A DNA stretch of 64,000 bases from contig NZ_KB903813.1 in assembly GCF_000379825.1 (NCBI RefSeq), forward strand, positions 849,945-913,944. Direction: 5' to 3'. Origin of the DNA: Longispora albida DSM 44784. GTDB taxonomy: Bacteria; Actinomycetota; Actinomycetes; Mycobacteriales; Micromonosporaceae. The position numbers and the translations under genes were made by a program. Every line of letters begins with the position of its first letter. Positions within the stretch are counted from its first letter, which is position 1. Positions 42,997-50,556 of this stretch are shown here, in pieces. The notes beneath the pieces were generated by a model. The model made no database searches and was not told the DNA's origin. It was given only the letters and a program-made list of their open reading frames with translations.

Positions 42997-43902
42997 GTGG
43001 CTCATACCTTCATCAAGCCGACCGTGATCGCTGCGGCGGCGCTCGGCCTGCTCCAGCGAGAGATCGTCCTGCCGAACCTCGTGTGGCGTGATGCCGCCTC
43101 GGATTTCGCGGGCGCCATGAACGACACTGTGGACATTCACGTACCGGCCCGCGCGAAGGCCCGGCGCATGGCGCTCCGCGACCGTAGTGCGCAGATCGTG
43201 ACTGACGACCTGACCGAGACGAAGGTCAGCGTGTCGCTGCGCACGCACGTGTACCACGCGACCAGCGTGACCGACGAAGAGCTGACGCTTGACATTTCCG
43301 ATTTCGGGGCTCAGATCCTCGCGCCGCAGATCAGGGCGATTGCCGAGGATGTCGAGGATCAGGTCGCTACCGAGATGGTCGGCGCCGCGTACCCGACCAC
43401 GATTACCGTTCCGGCGACCGACCCCGAGGACGCGCTCACCGACGCCGCGACCGCCCTCGACAAGGCGAACGTTGACCTGACGCAGCGGTACGCGGTGCTC
43501 GGCGCCGACGTGTACAACAAGCTGCTCAAGTCCAAGGTTCTCAAGCAGGTCGACACGTCCGGCTCTGACGGGGTTCTGCGCCGCGCCCAGGTCGGCAACC
43601 TGGCTGGGTTCGAGATCTACAAGACCAACGCCATCCCCGCCAACGTGGGATTTTGCTTCCACCGAACCGCCTACACTCTGGCGCTGCGTGCCCCGGCCGT
43701 CCCGGATGGCGCCACCTTCGGCCAGTCCGAGTCGTACGCCGGGCTCGCCGTGCGCTGGCTGCGCGACTACGACGCCGCGTTCCTGCGCGACCGTAGCGTC
43801 GTGTCGATCTTCACCGGTACGGGCATCGTCGCCGACGGGCCGGACGGCGCCGACGCGGGCACCGCGCCCGACTTCGTGCGCGCCGTCAAGCTCACCCTGT
43901 AG
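42997..43902 (+). CDS. Major capsid protein (P22-coat/HK97 fold)
   Basis: 301 residues. The pattern fits P22 coat-type capsids: N-terminal A-A-L-G-L-L-Q-R-E-I-V-L-P-N, an E-loop-like segment (D-I-H-V-P-A-R), the long spine helix (I-R-A-I-A-E-D-V-E-D-Q-V-A), and a C-terminal R-D-Y-D-A-A-F-L strand. GTG start after the ACAACTGAATAGGA element, here doubled. Confidence 0.88.
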   Translation: MAHTFIKPTVIAAAALGLLQREIVLPNLVWRDAASDFAGAMNDTVDIHVPARAKARRMALRDRSAQIVTDDLTETKVSVSLRTHVYHATSVTDEELTLDISDFGAQILAPQIRAIAEDVEDQVATEMVGAAYPTTITVPATDPEDALTDAATALDKANVDLTQRYAVLGADVYNKLLKSKVLKQVDTSGSDGVLRRAQVGNLAGFEIYKTNAIPANVGFCFHRTAYTLALRAPAVPDGATFGQSESYAGLAVRWLRDYDAAFLRDRSVVSIFTGTGIVADGPDGADAGTAPDFVRAVKLTL

Positions 43903-43911
43903 GGGCCGCTG

Positions 43912-44379
43912 ATGCTGCCCCCGCTGGCCGAGCTGCCCGCCGTCGAGGCCCGCCTCGCCCGCACCCTGGCCGGGCCGCAGCGCGCCCGCGCCCTGGCGCT
44001 GCTCGACGACGTGTCCACCGAGGTACGCCACACCACCGGGCGGGCGTGGGTCGGCCCCGACGGGCAGCTCGACCCCGGCCGTCCCGAGGTGCTCGCCGTC
44101 GTCACCGCCGCCGCGACCGTCCGCGCGCTGCGGAACCCGCAAGGCTTGTCGGCCGAGACGGTCGGGGACTACACCCGCCGTTGGGGCCGCGACGAGCAGG
44201 GCGGCGGCGTGTACCTCACCGAGCCTGAGCGCCGGATGCTGCGTGCCGCCGTCACCCCGACCGGCGGCATTGTCTCCGTGCCTGTGGTTCGCGACGACGT
44301 GCTCACCGACACGACCCGTTGGAAGGGCGACGGGTACGGCGGCGACCTGCTGCCGTGGGAGAGCTGGGCCGACTGGTGA
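43912..44379 (+). CDS. Head-tail adaptor
   Basis: 155 residues; helical N-terminus then a Gly/aromatic region (T-V-G-D-Y-T-R-R-W). Position after the capsid and before the stopper-type gene is that of the HK97 gp6/SPP1 gp15 ring protein. Confidence 0.75.
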   Translation: MLPPLAELPAVEARLARTLAGPQRARALALLDDVSTEVRHTTGRAWVGPDGQLDPGRPEVLAVVTAAATVRALRNPQGLSAETVGDYTRRWGRDEQGGGVYLTEPERRMLRAAVTPTGGIVSVPVVRDDVLTDTTRWKGDGYGGDLLPWESWADW

Positions 44380-44690
44380 TCCTCCCGCACACCCTCACCC
44401 TGTTCTACTCCGTCCAAGCCGACGACCCGGACGGCAACCCGGTACGCCGACCCGGCGAGCACGGCGTCGAGGTGGCCGGGTTCGTGCAGCCCTTCCGCGC
44501 CCGCGAGACCGGCGACGGTACCGATGAGCTGTTCGCCGTCTACTTCGACGGTGAGGCCGCCCCGCCGGACGCGTGGTCGGCCGCGGTTTATGGCGGCACC
44601 CGCTTCGAGGTGTCCGGGCCGCCGCAGCGCTACGCCGACCCTGAGCAGACCGTCGCCTACTGGCGGGTGCTCCTGCGCCGGGCGAGGTGA
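44376..44690 (+). CDS. Head-tail stopper
   Basis: 104 residues, beta-rich, GTGA-coupled to the adaptor gene. The strand order (L-T-L-F-Y-S-V ... V-A-G-F-V-Q-P-F) fits the SPP1 gp16-type stopper that closes the portal channel. Confidence 0.65.
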   Translation: MILPHTLTLFYSVQADDPDGNPVRRPGEHGVEVAGFVQPFRARETGDGTDELFAVYFDGEAAPPDAWSAAVYGGTRFEVSGPPQRYADPEQTVAYWRVLLRRAR

Positions 44691-44695
44691 GGGAG

Positions 44696-45001
44696 ATGCC
44701 CAAGCCCAAGCGCGGGATAGAACGGCGCCTCGCCCGCCTGCCCGCCGTCAAAGCCGAGGTCCGCGCCGTCGCCGAGCAGGTACTCGACGCCGCTAGGACC
44801 CGCGCCCAGGCGCACAGCGACGACGGCACGTTCGCCGCCTCGCTGTACATCGGCAAAGGCAAGACCGACTTGCGCGTCGAGAGCGACGACCCGGGCGCCC
44901 AGGCGAAAGAGTTCGGGCACCTCGATCGCAAGTCGCGCCGCCCGGTACCCGGGATGCACGCCCTCGGTGGTGCTGCCGCAGACGTGGCCGGGGGTGCCTG
45001 A
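44696..45001 (+). CDS. HK97 gp10-like neck/tail-completion protein
   Basis: 101 residues with an N-terminal helix (L-P-A-V-K-A-E-V-R-A-V-A-E-Q-V-L) and a beta C-terminus, in the gp10 position. ATG 44696 is preferred with GAGGTGAGGGAG upstream. Confidence 0.65.
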   Translation: MPKPKRGIERRLARLPAVKAEVRAVAEQVLDAARTRAQAHSDDGTFAASLYIGKGKTDLRVESDDPGAQAKEFGHLDRKSRRPVPGMHALGGAAADVAGGA

Positions 45002-45405
45002 TGCTCCCCGACGCCGAACGGCTCACCCTCGCCTACCTGCGCGCCCGCCCCGCCCTGACCGGCATCCGGTTCGGCACCGAGCGCCCGGCAGACCTATCCG
45101 GCCGCGTGCCCCTGGTCGTCATCGAGCGCATCGGCGGCACCGCCAGCGCGCCGAGCTGGCGCGGCGGGCTGCTCGTCGACCGGCCCGCGATGCACCTACA
45201 GGCATGGCACGGACCCAGCCGGGCCGACGCCCGGACCCTGCTGCTCCGGGCGCTGCATGAGCTGGCCCTCGCCCGCGCGGTCGTGCTCCCCGAGGGCGTG
45301 ATCGTCCGTGCCGTAGTACTCGCCGGGCCGACCAGCGTGCCCGACCCGGGCGCACCCGAGCACCTGCACCGGCACACCGCAACCGTGCAGCTCACCACCC
45401 GATGA
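45001..45405 (+). CDS. Tail terminator protein
   Basis: 134 residues. Alpha/beta layout with W-H-G-P-S-R-A-D-A-R and a C-terminal A-T-V-Q-L-T-T strand. Position just before the tail tube gene fits the terminator that stops tail growth. TGATG overlap with the previous gene. Confidence 0.7.
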   Translation: MLPDAERLTLAYLRARPALTGIRFGTERPADLSGRVPLVVIERIGGTASAPSWRGGLLVDRPAMHLQAWHGPSRADARTLLLRALHELALARAVVLPEGVIVRAVVLAGPTSVPDPGAPEHLHRHTATVQLTTR

Positions 45406-45462
45406 CTTGACCCGTTCCCGCGCCGCCTGGCGCTCCCCTTCCCGAGGAGGTGAGCGCCCCCG

Positions 45463-46014
45463 ATGGCGCTTTCTGACGACACCCTGATCATTCCCGGCGT
45501 CGGGTTCATCTACGACGCGCCGACCGGGACCGCCAAGCCCGCCAACCCGACTAGCCCCGCGAGCCCGTGGAACGACAACGGCCACACCTCCACCGATGGC
45601 CTGTCGATCACCTTCGAGATCAGCAAGACCGTCCGCCGCACGTGGCGGGCGCGTGCTGGTGTCCGGGTCTCCGTCGACGAGATCTCGCTCAAGCTGGGTT
45701 GGACGGCGCTCCAGTTCGACAACTCCAACCTTGCCCACTACTTCGGGGGCGGCGACATCAGCTCGCCAGGGACGTTCGGCGTGGTCAAGAACCCCGCGCC
45801 CGTTGAGCGAGCCCTATGGATTCGGCTAGTCGACGGGAGCAAGGAGATCGACTTTCACGTCGCCAAAGCGGCGATCGGCCCAGCGGGCGAGATGGGCGCC
45901 AACCCCGAGGACTTCGCCGCGATGCCCCTTGAGGCCGAGGTACTCGACCACGCCGCCGCCGCTCACCTCATGTCCCTGCTCGCCCCGAACCTCGGCACCC
46001 CCGCCGGGGGCTAG
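45463..46014 (+). CDS. Major tail tube protein
   Basis: 183 residues, beta-rich, with G-L-S-I-T-F-E-I and A-L-W-I-R-L-V-D-G-S-K-E-I-D strands. ATG follows GAGGAGGTGAG. Position and high predicted expression support the tail tube assignment. Confidence 0.8.
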   Translation: MALSDDTLIIPGVGFIYDAPTGTAKPANPTSPASPWNDNGHTSTDGLSITFEISKTVRRTWRARAGVRVSVDEISLKLGWTALQFDNSNLAHYFGGGDISSPGTFGVVKNPAPVERALWIRLVDGSKEIDFHVAKAAIGPAGEMGANPEDFAAMPLEAEVLDHAAAAHLMSLLAPNLGTPAGG

Positions 46015-46025
46015 CCGCTGAATCA

Positions 46026-46063
46026 CCCCGGGACGGGCGCACGCAGACCCGCCCGCCCCGGGG
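46026..46063 (+). terminator. Stem-loop after the tail tube gene
   Basis: CCCCGGG-A-CGGGC pairs with GCCCG-C-CCCGGGG, a 12-pair stem with one mismatch. It probably dampens read-through from the highly expressed tail tube into the chaperone genes. Confidence 0.6.
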
Positions 46064-46106
46064 CTCTCCCTGGTCTGCCCACAACTTCATAGAGGACAGG
46101 TCTGCC

Positions 46107-46520
46107 ATGACTGATCAGCTCGACGCCCTCGCCGCTGAGGCGAACCGCAAGCCCGGCGACCCGGTGCTCATCCACAAGGCGCACGGCCGCACGTGGGTGT
46201 TCGGCGAGATCGACGCCCGCCCCTCGCGGCTGCGCCGGTACGCCGCCCTCGCCGACCGCATGACCGGGCGCGGCGACCTCGACGCCGCCGAGGCAATCGA
46301 GGTCAGCGCGGTCGCCGAGGACATGCTCAGGTCCGCGCTCCCCGCCGCCGACCGCGACCGGTTCGACGACGCCCCGTTCAGCGGCTCAGACATCGCCCGC
46401 CTGATTGCCGACTACTTCGGTGCGCTGGGGGTGGGGCCGGGGGAATCTGTGGCCTCGCGCGGCTCGTCGCGGAACACCCGGGGCCGATCGAGGCAGACCT
46501 CGCGCCGCACACGCGGCTAG
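46107..46520 (+). CDS. Tail assembly chaperone, short form (gpG-like)
   Basis: 137 residues, zero-frame product. It helps the tape measure protein fold before tail assembly. The last 25 residues after the slip site are low-complexity Arg/Ser, typical of a termination product. The ATG follows an ACAACTTCATAGAGGA element. Confidence 0.75.
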   Translation: MTDQLDALAAEANRKPGDPVLIHKAHGRTWVFGEIDARPSRLRRYAALADRMTGRGDLDAAEAIEVSAVAEDMLRSALPAADRDRFDDAPFSGSDIARLIADYFGALGVGPGESVASRGSSRNTRGRSRQTSRRTRG

Positions 46521-46813
46521 GCGACCTGTTCACCGGCCGCCTGTCGTGGCGGCGCCTGCTCGCCCTGGTGCGCGAGCTGCCTCCGACCTCCCGCCTCGCC
46601 GTCGCCCTGCGAGGCCCCGAGCACGACGGGTGGGGGGTGCCCGAGCACCTGCTCGCCGCGCTCATCGACGCCGTGCAAGCCAACACCCACGCCGTCGTAC
46701 AGGTCAACAGCCGCAAGCGCGTCCGGCCGCCGAAACCCTTGCCGCGCCCCGGATCGAGCCCAGCGCGCCGCGTGGTGCGGGTGGCCGATCTCCCCGGAGC
46801 GCGCACCATCTGA
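46107..46813 (+). CDS. Tail assembly chaperone, -1 frameshift fusion (gpGT-like)
   Basis: Slippage at GGGGGAA joins the first 113 codons to the -1 frame and gives a protein of about 235 residues. The -1 frame has no ribosome site of its own but reads as a clean protein domain (A-R-L-V-A-E-H-P-G-P-I-E-A-D-L through the stop at 46813). Two overlapping chaperone frames between tail tube and tape measure are a near-universal siphophage feature. Confidence 0.72.
46439..46445 (+). other. Programmed -1 frameshift site
   Basis: Heptamer G-GGG-GAA, set in the zero frame as CCG-GGG-GAA. A -1 shift here leads straight into the conserved second-frame domain. A nearby G run (GGGGGTG) is the alternative. 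Confidence 0.6.
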
Positions 46814-46850
46814 CCCGGCCCCGTGGCCCTGAACCCGGAAAGGGGGAGGG

Positions 46851-49676
46851 GTGGCGGACAAGAAGGCCCCCGGTGGTGTCGAAGCCAGCCGGGTCTACGT
46901 GCGGGTGCTCCCCAACGTCAGCGACTTCGCCAAGGCCCTCGACCGGTACCTCAAGCGCATCGAGGCCCGCACCGTTCTCAAGATCGGCACGGCCGTCGAC
47001 CCGGTGCAGCTCGCCCGCGAGGTAGACCGCGCGGTGAAGCTGGCGAGCACCGGCCCCCGGGTCAACATCCGCACCACGTTCGACGTGGACGCCGGGCCGG
47101 TCGCCGCCGAGGCCAAGGCCGCCGCGACGGTCGCCGAGAAGGCGGGCCGGATCAAGCTTCCGGTCAGCCTCGACACGGCCAAGCTCAAGGCCGCCGTGAC
47201 CAAGGCCGCCGCCCTGTTCGCCTCGGCAGCAAAGGCGGGCATTGCCGTGTCGGCGCTGGCCGGGATGGTGTCGCACGCCGCCGCCCTCGGCCCGGCCCTG
47301 GCTCCGGCGCTGGGCGCCCTGGCCGCACTGCCCGCCCTGGCCGCCGTCGCGGTCGCCGCTATCGCCCCCCTCAAGATCGCTTTCTCGGGTGTGGGGGACG
47401 CGCTCAAGGGCGACCCCGAGGCGTTGTCGAAACTCGCCCCGCCCGCCCGCGCGTTCGTCGGCGAGCTGCTCAAGGCCCGACCCGCCCTCGACGCCATCAA
47501 AGCGCGCGTCCAAAGTGGAGTGTTCGGGCCGATCTCTGAGGAAGTGCAGGGGCTCGTCAAGACCTGGCTTCCCCTGCTGTCGCGGTACCTGGCCGGGCTG
47601 GGCGACGAGTGGGGCATCGTCCTCGGCAACGCCGCGATCGGCGCGCAGTCGAGCGAGTTCATCGCCGGGATCACGGCCGCGCTGGAGGCCGCCCGCGAGT
47701 CGGTGCACGCCTGGGGCGCCGCCGCTATCCCGATCTTCAAGGCCGCCGGGCAGGTCATCGGTGCTTTCGCGCCCGCGATCGGCGGCGCCGGAATCGGGCT
47801 CGCTGATGCCGCCCGCCGGTTCGCCGAGTTCGTCAACGCCGCCGCCGAGAGCGGCAAGCTCGTCGAGTTCGTCTCGCGGGTCGGCGATACGCTGCGCTCG
47901 ATCGGCGGCATCCTGCTCCAGCTCGGCGGGATCGTCGGCGCTGTCTTCTCCGCCGCCCAGTCCTCCGGCGGCGGGCTGCTCGGCACCCTGCAAACCGTCC
48001 TCACTGCCGTCAACGCGTTCTTGTCGGCGGGCGAGGGCAAGCAAGCCCTTCAAGACTTTTTCGCCTCCACGTCGGCGGTAGCGTCCGCGCTGCTGCCGGT
48101 GGTGCAGACCCTCGCCGCCGGGGTCGGCTCGGTGCTCGCGCCAGCCCTCGCCAGCGTGGCCCGGCTGCTCGGCCCGGGGCTGCAAGCCGCCGCGACAGCG
48201 ATCGTCGGCATCGTCAAGTCCATTGTGGACTCCGGGGCGCTCGACGCCCTCGCGACCGGGCTGACCCAGGGGCTACAGGCCCTCGGCCCGAGCCTCCCGC
48301 CGATCGCCGCCGCCCTCGGCAAGATCGTCGTTGCCGCCGCGCCCCTGCTGCCCCTGATCGGCAAACTCGGAGCGGTGCTGGCCGGGGTGCTCTCGACGGC
48401 CCTCGTCGCCCTCGAACCTCTGCTCACCGCCCTCGTCGGGGCGATCACTTCATCGGGGCTCATCGATGTCATCTCGGAGATCGGCGCCGAGCTGGGGCCG
48501 GTCGTCTCCGAACTGGTCGCGGCGGTCATGCCGACCGTGCGGGCGCTGCTCCCGCTGCTCGGCCCGCTGGTCGCCGCCCTCGGCAAGATCCTCGTTATGG
48601 TGCTGGCGTTCCTGAAGCCAGTGCTACAGCTCGTCGGAATCTGGAACACCTTCGCCGCCGCCAAGATCCTTACCCCGATCGTCGAGGCCCTCGCGAAGGC
48701 GCTGGGCTGGATCGCGGAGAAGGCGGACGGGGCGGCGAAGGGCTTCCGGCTGCTCGGCCAGTGGATCGCCTCCCTCAACTTCGCCGCCGCCGCCGAGAAG
48801 TTCGACCAGCTCATCGGCAAGGTTCTGTCCTGGCTGGGCGGGCTGCCCGAGCGGGCGGTCGCGGCCATGTCGGGGCTCAATGCCCGGGTGCAAGCGTGGC
48901 TGCTCGGCGTGTTCGTCTCTTTCGGACAGTGGGTCTCAGACGGCGTGACCGGAGTCCTTTCGTGGTTCTGGTCGCTGCCGGGCCGCGCTATCGCCGCGCT
49001 GCTGTCGCTGCAAGAGCGCGGGCGGCAGTTCTTCGCTGAGACCTGGCTCAAGATCAACACGGCGGTTGCCGCTGGGGTCGAGCAGGCCGTCGCGTGGGTC
49101 CGGTCGCTGCCGGGCCGCGCCGTCGATGCACTGTCGTCGCTGGGCGAGAAGGTGCTCGGCGTGTTCCGGGGTGCTGGCTCCTGGCTGGTCAACGCCGGGC
49201 GCGACATCATCCAAGGCTTGATCAACGGCATTCAGCAGCAGGTCAGCAAGCTCAAGGCGAAGCTTGGCGAGATCACCGATCTGTTGCCGAGCTGGAAGGG
49301 GCCGCCCGCCGTAGACGCGCGCATCCTGGCGCCGTCCGGGCGGCTGATCATGCGTGGCCTGATCGACGGCATCACGGGCCAGGTGCCCGCGCTGCGCGCC
49401 GAGCTGCAAGGCGTCACGCGCGGGATCGAGCGCGAGTTCGCCCTCGGCGTGTCCCGCGCCGCCCCGGCCGCCGTCCCCCCGGTCACTCCGGGTGCGTACG
49501 GGCTGGGTGCTGCTGGGCCGGTTGAGCCGCTCGCCCCGGTCGTCAACCTCACGGCCGAGGTGCGCATCGGCGACGGGCCGGTCATCGACGCCGTAGAAAC
49601 CGCCATCCGCCGCGACCCGGCGCGCGTGGCTCGTCACGTCCGCGCGGGTGAGCGCGACTTGAGCCGGAGGGGGTGA
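46851..49676 (+). CDS. Tail tape measure protein
   Basis: 941 residues, the longest late gene. A charged helical start (V-L-P-N-V-S-D-F-A-K-A-L-D-R-Y) is followed by long Ala/Leu-rich amphipathic helices and hydrophobic stretches (about 135-180), then W-x2-L-P-G/E-R repeats near 660-770. Length sets the tail at roughly 140 nm by the usual 1.5 angstrom per residue rule. GTG start after GGAAAGGGGGAGG. Confidence 0.88.
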   Translation: MADKKAPGGVEASRVYVRVLPNVSDFAKALDRYLKRIEARTVLKIGTAVDPVQLAREVDRAVKLASTGPRVNIRTTFDVDAGPVAAEAKAAATVAEKAGRIKLPVSLDTAKLKAAVTKAAALFASAAKAGIAVSALAGMVSHAAALGPALAPALGALAALPALAAVAVAAIAPLKIAFSGVGDALKGDPEALSKLAPPARAFVGELLKARPALDAIKARVQSGVFGPISEEVQGLVKTWLPLLSRYLAGLGDEWGIVLGNAAIGAQSSEFIAGITAALEAARESVHAWGAAAIPIFKAAGQVIGAFAPAIGGAGIGLADAARRFAEFVNAAAESGKLVEFVSRVGDTLRSIGGILLQLGGIVGAVFSAAQSSGGGLLGTLQTVLTAVNAFLSAGEGKQALQDFFASTSAVASALLPVVQTLAAGVGSVLAPALASVARLLGPGLQAAATAIVGIVKSIVDSGALDALATGLTQGLQALGPSLPPIAAALGKIVVAAAPLLPLIGKLGAVLAGVLSTALVALEPLLTALVGAITSSGLIDVISEIGAELGPVVSELVAAVMPTVRALLPLLGPLVAALGKILVMVLAFLKPVLQLVGIWNTFAAAKILTPIVEALAKALGWIAEKADGAAKGFRLLGQWIASLNFAAAAEKFDQLIGKVLSWLGGLPERAVAAMSGLNARVQAWLLGVFVSFGQWVSDGVTGVLSWFWSLPGRAIAALLSLQERGRQFFAETWLKINTAVAAGVEQAVAWVRSLPGRAVDALSSLGEKVLGVFRGAGSWLVNAGRDIIQGLINGIQQQVSKLKAKLGEITDLLPSWKGPPAVDARILAPSGRLIMRGLIDGITGQVPALRAELQGVTRGIEREFALGVSRAAPAAVPPVTPGAYGLGAAGPVEPLAPVVNLTAEVRIGDGPVIDAVETAIRRDPARVARHVRAGERDLSRRG

Positions 49677-49680
49677 GCCC

Positions 49681-50556
49681 GTGCCGTTGTATGTGGGCCG
49701 CTGGGGCGGCGAGCTGATCGCCATGCCCGACCCGCTGCCCGGGGTGTCGGCGACGATGGAACGCCGTCACGGCGAGCACCAGCTCTTAGGCGGCGGGCGG
49801 GTGGTCGAGTTCGCCGGGGCCGGGCGCCGGTCGTACACGTTCCGGTGGGAGCGCCTCACCGATGACGAGTACGCCGCGCTGGAGCACTTCCACGCGGGCA
49901 CGCACGGCCCCGGCCCCCTCGCCCTGGTCTCCACCGACACGGGCTGGAACTACCTCCCGGCGAACGTCGCGTCGGGCACGGACGCGCGCGGCGACACGAC
50001 CGGGTGGTTCCCCCTGGGCGCGGGCGAAACTGTCGCGTCTGACCCGGCGCCGGACACGATCGCGGGCCGCCGGGTGCTCGCCTGGTCGCTGCCCGCCAAC
50101 CCCGCCGGGCCGGACGCCGCGACGCTGGCGACCGCCGCCTCGGCGATCCCCGGCGGCACCCGGTACACGCTGACCGCGCACGCCCGCGCGTCGCGCCCGG
50201 TGACCCTCAGCCTCGGCGGTGACTGGGTGGGGAACATGGGGGCGGTGCTCGGCTCGTTCGCCGCCCCCGCGGTCGCCATCGGCGCCGCTGGCTGGACTCA
50301 GCTCACCGTCACCGCGACCGCCCCGGCGGGCACGCTCATCCGCGCTATGCCTCTCCTGCGCGCCACCCCCTCGACGGTTACCGCGCCGACGACGGTGTAC
50401 CTCGACGCGCTGTCGGCGACGTACGACGGGCGCCCGGCTCCGGCGCTGTGGCGCCCCGGGCGCGGCGTGCCAATGGTCTCGCTCACCGAACTCACCGACG
50501 ACTACCCCTGGTCAGACGTGCACGACTGCACAGCGACGTTCGTGGAGGTGGGCTGA
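49681..50556 (+). CDS. Distal tail protein (Dit-like)
   Basis: 291 residues: beta-rich N-terminus, then a Gly/Asp-rich galectin or CBM-like segment (S-L-G-G-D-W-V-G-N-M-G) in the second half. It sits directly after the tape measure, which is the Dit position. GTG start. Confidence 0.7.
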   Translation: MPLYVGRWGGELIAMPDPLPGVSATMERRHGEHQLLGGGRVVEFAGAGRRSYTFRWERLTDDEYAALEHFHAGTHGPGPLALVSTDTGWNYLPANVASGTDARGDTTGWFPLGAGETVASDPAPDTIAGRRVLAWSLPANPAGPDAATLATAASAIPGGTRYTLTAHARASRPVTLSLGGDWVGNMGAVLGSFAAPAVAIGAAGWTQLTVTATAPAGTLIRAMPLLRATPSTVTAPTTVYLDALSATYDGRPAPALWRPGRGVPMVSLTELTDDYPWSDVHDCTATFVEVG

